A stretch of DNA of 45,297 bases from Paenibacillus dendritiformis. GTDB lineage: Bacteria > Bacillota > Bacilli > Paenibacillales > Paenibacillaceae. A model generated the notes under the pieces. That model made no database searches, had not been told where the DNA came from, and was given only the letters and a program-made list of their open reading frames with translations. The stretch spans positions 1 through 45,297 of the forward strand of contig NZ_LDIG01000192.1 in the NCBI RefSeq assembly GCF_015845845.1, written 5' to 3'. Both the position numbers and the translations under genes were made by a program. Below, in pieces: positions 40,752 to 45,297 of the stretch (within the stretch, counting starts at the first letter, position 1; every line of letters starts with the position of its first letter).

Positions 40752-43700
40752 GCATTCACCTGCCTGATGACGACAAAGGTGATGAGTTCAAAGTCCTCAA
40801 GCCCTTTAATCGAGTCTATAAGTGCTGTCGTGCCTCCCGAACTGAACAAGCTATCCAGATCGTTTTCTTCTTTCACCTGTACAATCGAGCGGATGGTCTC
40901 TTCCAACAGCATGGAATACATGTCCATCTTTTTGCCGTCTCTCGTCGCTTGATTAAAGCTGCGGCAAGCATCCATCATCGGTTCCGATTGCCCTCTGCAT
41001 AGGGCTCTTAGGAAATCCAGCGTCTTTTTGACATCCATATGATTGGTGATGACTTCGCCATCTTCGCTCATATAGACAAGGTAAAAGGGATGCAGCCGGT
41101 TCTGCTTGTCGGGATTGCGTTCCTCATTGACGTTGCGAAGAACAAAGATGACCCCGGGCTTTGCTCCCTTCTCTTCGTCAACAGCCACAACCGCATGCAG
41201 TCCGCTCGGAACGGTATCAAGTTCTCCGTTCTCCTTTACATAGTTCACCAAGTCCATGCGAAAATCGTTCAGGCCCAAATCGGTGATGGAGACGCCCGTG
41301 TTCATATCATCCAGATCGACGACTTCCTTCTGTAAACGATGAAGTTGCTGCTTCCGATATTCCAGATCGCTGGATTGATTGAACAGAACGTTATCATCGC
41401 CGGTTGCCGTCATATCCATGATGACCATGCGATTCTCGACCCTTTCTTTCAACTGTATGTATTCATCCAGCGTCATGTTGGGCCAGAAGTTCACCAATTG
41501 AATTTCCTTGTTCTGCGAACCGATCCGGTCTATTCGGCCAAATCGTTGAATAATCCGCACTGGATTCCAGTGAATGTCATAGTTGATAAGATAGTCGCAA
41601 TCTTGCAAGTTTTGCCCCTCAGAAATACAATCGGAAGCAATGAGCAGATCAATCTCGCCTTTGACATCCGGCATGGTCAGCTTCTTCTCCTTGGATCGAG
41701 GCGAGAAGCAAGTCAGCAATGTGCTGATGTCATTCCGCAAACCAGCGGTGTTTTTGTTCTCATCGCTGCCGACGATTTTGGCCGTGTCGATATTGTACTT
41801 CGCCTTCATGTACGCAGATAAATGCGTGTACAAGTACGCCGCGGTATCCGTGAACGCACTGAAAATGATGACTTTGCGGTTGCCGGGATTGATTGGATGA
41901 TTGATTTTGTGATCAATAACCTGCTTCAATGTGTTTAATTTCTCATCATGTTCAGGCGTTACTTTCTGCATTTCGGTCAGCAAGGCGGAAAGAATGTTGT
42001 GATCATTCATCAAATCTTCTTTCCAGCGAAGAACATCCATATCGGACAAATTGATCTTGATCGTATCCCCGATGCTGAAATCATCGTCCAGCCAATCATC
42101 ATCGTCAAGATTGGCATCCTCAATATCGGTATAACCTACGGCATCGGATTTCCCGCTTCGCTCGAATGCTTCGATTTGCTGAAGCGTCTGATCGATTTTG
42201 GAGACAATCTTGGAAAGGGTCAATCGGAACGACTCCACTGAACTTTCCAAGCGTTTCAGCAGGTTGATCCGCATCAAAATCTGTAAGCTACCTTCGCGAT
42301 CCATCTGCCTGAAGTTCCCGCTCCCGCCCCTTACGCTGGTGTCATACAACTCTTCATAGAATCGCAGTCGGCTCGGTTGAATATATTTGAATGGTGCATA
42401 GATGCCGAGATTGATTCTGGACAATTCTATAAAAATTTCATTATACCCGATAACATCGGTTCTGTCGGTCAAATCGCAAAACTTGGAGAGAGGCGGCAGC
42501 CGCCTTGGGAACTCGCCGATCTCCTCCGCTTTGTAATACTTCTGGATATGCTTGCGTGATCGAGCGATCGTCAAGCTGTCCAGCAGCTCAAAAAAGTCGA
42601 AGTCGAGCATACCAAGAAGCGTCTCCGTTGTACGTTCAGCAACATCCATCTTAGACCACTGGTTAAACGCGGACTGGGCTCGTTTGAAGATGTCGTTAAT
42701 CCCCCGCTCCGTACCCAACTTGCTGTTGATTTCCTCTGGATTTCCTTCATAAGCCAAGGCAAGCTGGTTGCGAAGATCCATGAACTTGTTGTTCACCGGA
42801 GTAGCGGAGAGCATGAGCACTTTCGTTTTCACGCCGCTTTTCAACACTTTCCGCATCAGCTTCTGATACCGCGTCTCTTTATCTTTCTTGGCTTCGTTGT
42901 TACGGAAGTTATGTGACTCATCAATGACGAGCAAATCATAATTACCCCAGTTCAATCGGTCAAGCGGGATATCGTTTGATTTGCCTCTTTCCCGCGATAT
43001 GTCCGTATGGTAGAGTACATCATAGCGGAATCGGTCAGCATACAAAATATTGTTGGTTACATTCTGTTTATAGGTAAGCCAGTTGTCGCCGAGCTTCTTG
43101 GGACATAACAATAATACGGACTTGTTGCGAAGTTCATAGTATTTGATGATACCAAGAGCCGTAAATGTTTTTCCCAGACCAACGCTGTCTGCAAGGATGC
43201 ATCCGTTGTACTTTTCCAGTTTATTGATCGCACCAAGAACCGCGTCTTTCTGGAAGTGATAGAGACGTTTCCAGATTTCCGTCTCTTTGAATCCAGTTGC
43301 TTCGTTGGGCAAAATGTCTTCTGTGATGTCTGATAGGAACTCGTTGAAGATATTGTACAAAATGACGTAGTAAATGAACTCCGGAGAGTTCTCTTTATAC
43401 ACCGATGAAATATGCTCCACAACTTGGTTCGTGACATCTTCAAGCTTGCTTTTGTCATTCCATACCTGATCGAACAGATCGAAAAACATTTTGGTAAACG
43501 GAGCTTCTGTGAACTTGTTCACCATCTTGGAGAGAGCATTGCCCTTTTCATAACCAAGATCAACGGTCGTAAAGCCATCGATCGGCATATAGGTGACAGC
43601 ATTGTTTGCATTCTGCAAATTCAGCATGCCTTGCATCGAGCCTGAAGTACGGTTCGATTTGAACGTGACTTTTTTACGAATCCAGTCACTGCATTCTTTT

Positions 43701-44002
43701 GCAATCGCTTTGAGTGTCAATTCGTTTTTGAGCCGGATTTCAAATTCGGTGCCGTACAAGCTTTTTTCCCGGTTCCGTTTCGGGATATAAAATTCCCGCT
43801 TCTCCTTCTTTATGCTATCCGCAATAAAGGTGGGAGAGGTGAAGATGAACCGGACTTCTTCCACCTGATTCAGTTCTCTCATTAAGGCTTCGTATGCATA
43901 AATGGAGAAGCATGATGCAGCAATCGATACCTTGCTTCCTTTACGAACCTCTAGTTTCAAATTTTCGCCGAGAAGATTGTCGATATTATTGATGATTTCC
44001 AT
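40748..44002 (-). CDS. SNF2-type helicase of a restriction-linked defence cluster
   Basis: 1084 residues. The N-terminal region (1-170) resembles the phospholipase-D-like module that precedes such helicases, but no HxK pair is visible, so it is probably non-catalytic. Walker A is ADSVGLGKTF (271-280), motif II is DESH (361-364), motif III is LSATPVNN, and the helicase C domain contains SDCISEGQNLQDCDYLINYDIHWNPVRIIQRFGRIDRIGSQ. The last 200 residues are unassigned. AGAGGTGA precedes the ATG at 44002. It is first in the operon and coupled to DUF4391. Likely an ATP-driven DNA translocase that assists or replaces steps of the type III system. Confidence 0.88.
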   Translation of the reverse strand: MEIINNIDNLLGENLKLEVRKGSKVSIAASCFSIYAYEALMRELNQVEEVRFIFTSPTFIADSIKKEKREFYIPKRNREKSLYGTEFEIRLKNELTLKAIAKECSDWIRKKVTFKSNRTSGSMQGMLNLQNANNAVTYMPIDGFTTVDLGYEKGNALSKMVNKFTEAPFTKMFFDLFDQVWNDKSKLEDVTNQVVEHISSVYKENSPEFIYYVILYNIFNEFLSDITEDILPNEATGFKETEIWKRLYHFQKDAVLGAINKLEKYNGCILADSVGLGKTFTALGIIKYYELRNKSVLLLCPKKLGDNWLTYKQNVTNNILYADRFRYDVLYHTDISRERGKSNDIPLDRLNWGNYDLLVIDESHNFRNNEAKKDKETRYQKLMRKVLKSGVKTKVLMLSATPVNNKFMDLRNQLALAYEGNPEEINSKLGTERGINDIFKRAQSAFNQWSKMDVAERTTETLLGMLDFDFFELLDSLTIARSRKHIQKYYKAEEIGEFPRRLPPLSKFCDLTDRTDVIGYNEIFIELSRINLGIYAPFKYIQPSRLRFYEELYDTSVRGGSGNFRQMDREGSLQILMRINLLKRLESSVESFRLTLSKIVSKIDQTLQQIEAFERSGKSDAVGYTDIEDANLDDDDWLDDDFSIGDTIKINLSDMDVLRWKEDLMNDHNILSALLTEMQKVTPEHDEKLNTLKQVIDHKINHPINPGNRKVIIFSAFTDTAAYLYTHLSAYMKAKYNIDTAKIVGSDENKNTAGLRNDISTLLTCFSPRSKEKKLTMPDVKGEIDLLIASDCISEGQNLQDCDYLINYDIHWNPVRIIQRFGRIDRIGSQNKEIQLVNFWPNMTLDEYIQLKERVENRMVIMDMTATGDDNVLFNQSSDLEYRKQQLHRLQKEVVDLDDMNTGVSITDLGLNDFRMDLVNYVKENGELDTVPSGLHAVVAVDEEKGAKPGVIFVLRNVNEERNPDKQNRLHPFYLVYMSEDGEVITNHMDVKKTLDFLRALCRGQSEPMMDACRSFNQATRDGKKMDMYSMLLEETIRSIVQVKEENDLDSLFSSGGTTALIDSIKGLEDFELITFVVIRQVNA

Positions 44003-44086
44003 AGTTCACCTCTTGTTCCACCCGAAACCACGCAACTTTTCCTATTCGACATCCCCCGTTGAAATTCCTTGTTTGAAGTAGTTCTG

Positions 44087-44105
44087 ATTTCCTATTTGAG
44101 GAAAT
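44087..44105. promoter_or_regulatory. Inverted repeat ATTTCCT-N5-AGGAAAT at the defence operon promoter
   Basis: Perfect 7-5-7 inverted repeat overlapping the -10 box and start site of the helicase operon. A related copy of one half, TTTCCTATTCGA (44037-44048), lies downstream and matches 11 of 12 bases of TTTCCTATTTGA here. Candidate operator for a repressor, possibly the XRE-ImmA protein. Confidence 0.6.
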
Positions 44106-44131
44106 ATATTGTTCGATGATGACTTTTGTAA
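44103..44131 (-). promoter_or_regulatory. Promoter of the helicase-DUF4391-Mod-Res operon
   Basis: Minus-strand TTACAA (44131-44126), 17 bases, TATATT (44108-44103). It gives a leader of about 95 bases. Confidence 0.7.
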
Positions 44132-44307
44132 CGTGAATTGGGTGGTGAACTTGAAAAAATTGATGTTTCGGCCTCAGCACCGCCTTACCCAGGCAAGAAT
44201 TCCAATGAAACAAGCCAAAAGTCCACAAAAACAATTGATAAAGAGTTACTGTCGGCAAATCATTATTCTATATATCGTCAATATTGATAAATTGTAACGT
44301 AACACAG
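44132..44307. other. AT-rich intergenic sequence
   Basis: No supported gene. A 62-codon plus-strand frame crosses the helicase promoter and lacks a ribosome binding site. Confidence 0.5.
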
Positions 44308-44332
44308 AAAAAGCCGAACCATCAAGTTCAGC
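44308..44332 (-). terminator. Terminator of the ankyrin-type gene fragment
   Basis: GCCGAAC (44313-44319) pairs with GTTCAGC (44326-44332), one wobble. On the minus strand it is followed by five T, 36 bases beyond the fragment's stop. Confidence 0.65.
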
Positions 44333-44367
44333 CCGTAATGTAAAACCCAGCCATATTTATCGTATAA

Positions 44368-44469
44368 CTAACCTCGTTTGCTCTCTTTTGCTCCAGCATT
44401 TTTTAACAAGTCAGCTATCTCTGTCAGTCCAGATTCTTTGGCGAATTGTAGCAAATATTTAGGGCTTGC
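44368..44469 (-). pseudogene. C-terminal ankyrin-repeat fragment cut by the insertion sequence
   Basis: The frame ends in LLQFAKESGLTEIADLLKNAGAKE before a TAG at 44370-44368. This matches the last helix pair of ankyrin repeat proteins (typically LAKESGxTEIxxLLKxAGAK). Upstream of about 44460 the ankyrin pattern is lost, at the probable left end of the adjacent insertion sequence. The rest of the gene should lie on the far side of that element. A matching terminator follows. Too short for a firm family call. Confidence 0.5.
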
Positions 44470-44551
44470 TGAACGAAAGAAAAATCCAGTAGCAGCAAGG
44501 GTTTAGCGCCTCTTTTGTCGAATTCAAGTGCAAGGAAAACGGGTTTATCCC

Positions 44552-45297
44552 ATGAAAAACCGTGCACGTGGAGGTGTCCAGATTGTATCAGCGAACCGAG
44601 AGCCAAATGATCTTGCAGGCGACTTCTTCCTTCCGTTCGGCGGGAAGCTGCGGAAGATAACCGCTGGGTATTGCTGGCCCAGATGATTCCGTGGTGGAAG
44701 CTCGAAGAGAAATATGCGAAGAACTTTAAGAAGAGCCTCAAGGGTCAAAAGGCCGTATCGATCCGTGTCGCGCTCGGCGCCCTCATTATTCAGGAGCGGC
44801 TCGGCACCGACGATCGGGAGACGCTTCGTCAGATTCTGGAGAACCCGTATCTGCAGTACTTCCTCGGTCTGCCGGAATACCAGTACCGCCGTCCGTTTCA
44901 CCATTCTCTCATGACACACTTCCGCAAGCGGCTGGGCGGCGAGATCCTTGATGAAGTGAATGAGTGGATCGCCCTTGAAGAAGCGCGCAAGTCCAGCGAA
45001 TCGGATGATTCATCGGACGACAATGAACCTGGCAGCGGAACTGCCGCAGCGTCCGACGAGCCGTCAGAACCGCAGCCGCGGCAGATGGAACTGACGAACG
45101 AGGGCGAACTGCTGCTGGATGCGACCTGCGCGCCGGCGGACATCGCCTACCCGACGGATCTGTCTCTTCTGAATCAGGCCAGAGAAAAGCTGGAGAAAAT
45201 CATCGACATCCTGCATGAACCGGAACGCGGAAAGACTCGCAAGCCAAGAACATACCGGGAGCGTGCCCGCAAAGCCTATCTGGCGATTGCCAAGCAA
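44552..45297 (+). mobile_element. IS5/IS1182-type transposase gene, partial and frameshifted
   Basis: From 44653 to the window end the frame encodes EDNRWVLLAQMIPWWKLEEKYAKNF, LGALIIQERLGTDDRETLRQILENPYLQYFLGL, HHSLMTHFRKRLGG and LLLDATCAPADIAYPTDLSLLNQAREKLEKIID. This is the DUF772 region and the start of the DDE core of an IS5/IS1182-type transposase. The expected preceding residues (FFLPFGGKLR) lie in another frame that opens at the ATG at 44552. One G is missing near 44652, so the gene is frameshifted or misread. An acidic Ser/Asp-rich insert lies between the two domains. The element continues outside the window. Its left end is probably near 44460, where the ankyrin frame stops. Confidence 0.72.

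Noticed and set aside
1-45297. tRNA genes, rRNA genes, CRISPR arrays and known riboswitches
   Set aside because: None was recognised by eye. No regularly spaced repeats were seen, and leaders longer than 100 bases showed no familiar riboswitch core.

Overview
The window looks like a chromosomal segment of a spore-forming member of the Paenibacillaceae, most likely Paenibacillus. The reasons are an alpha/beta-type small acid-soluble spore protein, strong AAGGAGG ribosome binding sites with several TTG and GTG starts, Bacillus-type paralogues (CatD/CatE, PepT, YafY-like, YitT, an AlsT-type symporter, an FhuBCGD set) and a GC-rich backbone. No rRNA, tRNA or CRISPR array was seen. The species assignment is an inference.

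Left part (1-14.8 kb): a remnant of an IS110-family element; a catDE quinone/catechol detoxification pair with a divergent HxlR-type thiol regulator and a TTACT-N7-AGTAA operator; a spore DNA-protecting protein; peptidase T; a Tet(M)/EF-G-like GTPase gene carrying two compensating frameshifts; a DinB-fold protein and a WYL-type regulator; a regulator that fuses an ArsR winged helix to a degenerate gyrase-B-type ATPase domain behind two tandem TTACGTAA palindromes; an ANT(4')-like aminoglycoside nucleotidyltransferase; an exported flavoprotein; and a patch of damaged genes (3'-truncated DUF1963, GNAT, phosphotransferase remnant).

Middle (15-33.2 kb): a TsuA/TsuB-type thiosulfate uptake pair; an MFS exporter under a MarR regulator with two operators; a truncated MFS gene; a divergent iron locus in which a ferredoxin/flavodoxin-type reductase and an fhuCDBG siderophore importer share an intergenic region with two Fur boxes; a sirtuin; a sodium/alanine symporter; an XRE-deformylase operon with an ATGA overlap; a large leucine-rich orphan; YitT; and an operon of NADAR, PARG-like macrodomain and DUF4272 genes. 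The first two genes of that operon are damaged.

Right part (33.3-44.5 kb): an AT-richer defence island read on the minus strand from one strong promoter. Gene order is SNF2-type helicase, DUF4391, type III methyltransferase (Mod), type III endonuclease/translocase (Res), then an XRE-ImmA/IrrE metalloprotease-regulator and a DUF4411 PIN-fold protein with their own likely promoter. Two 4-base start/stop overlaps and short gaps suggest coordinated expression. This extended type III restriction cluster is the best candidate in the window for an incompletely described system. Its left edge meets the 5'-truncated NADAR gene. Its right edge meets the tail of an ankyrin-type gene cut by an IS5/IS1182-like insertion sequence that runs off the window.
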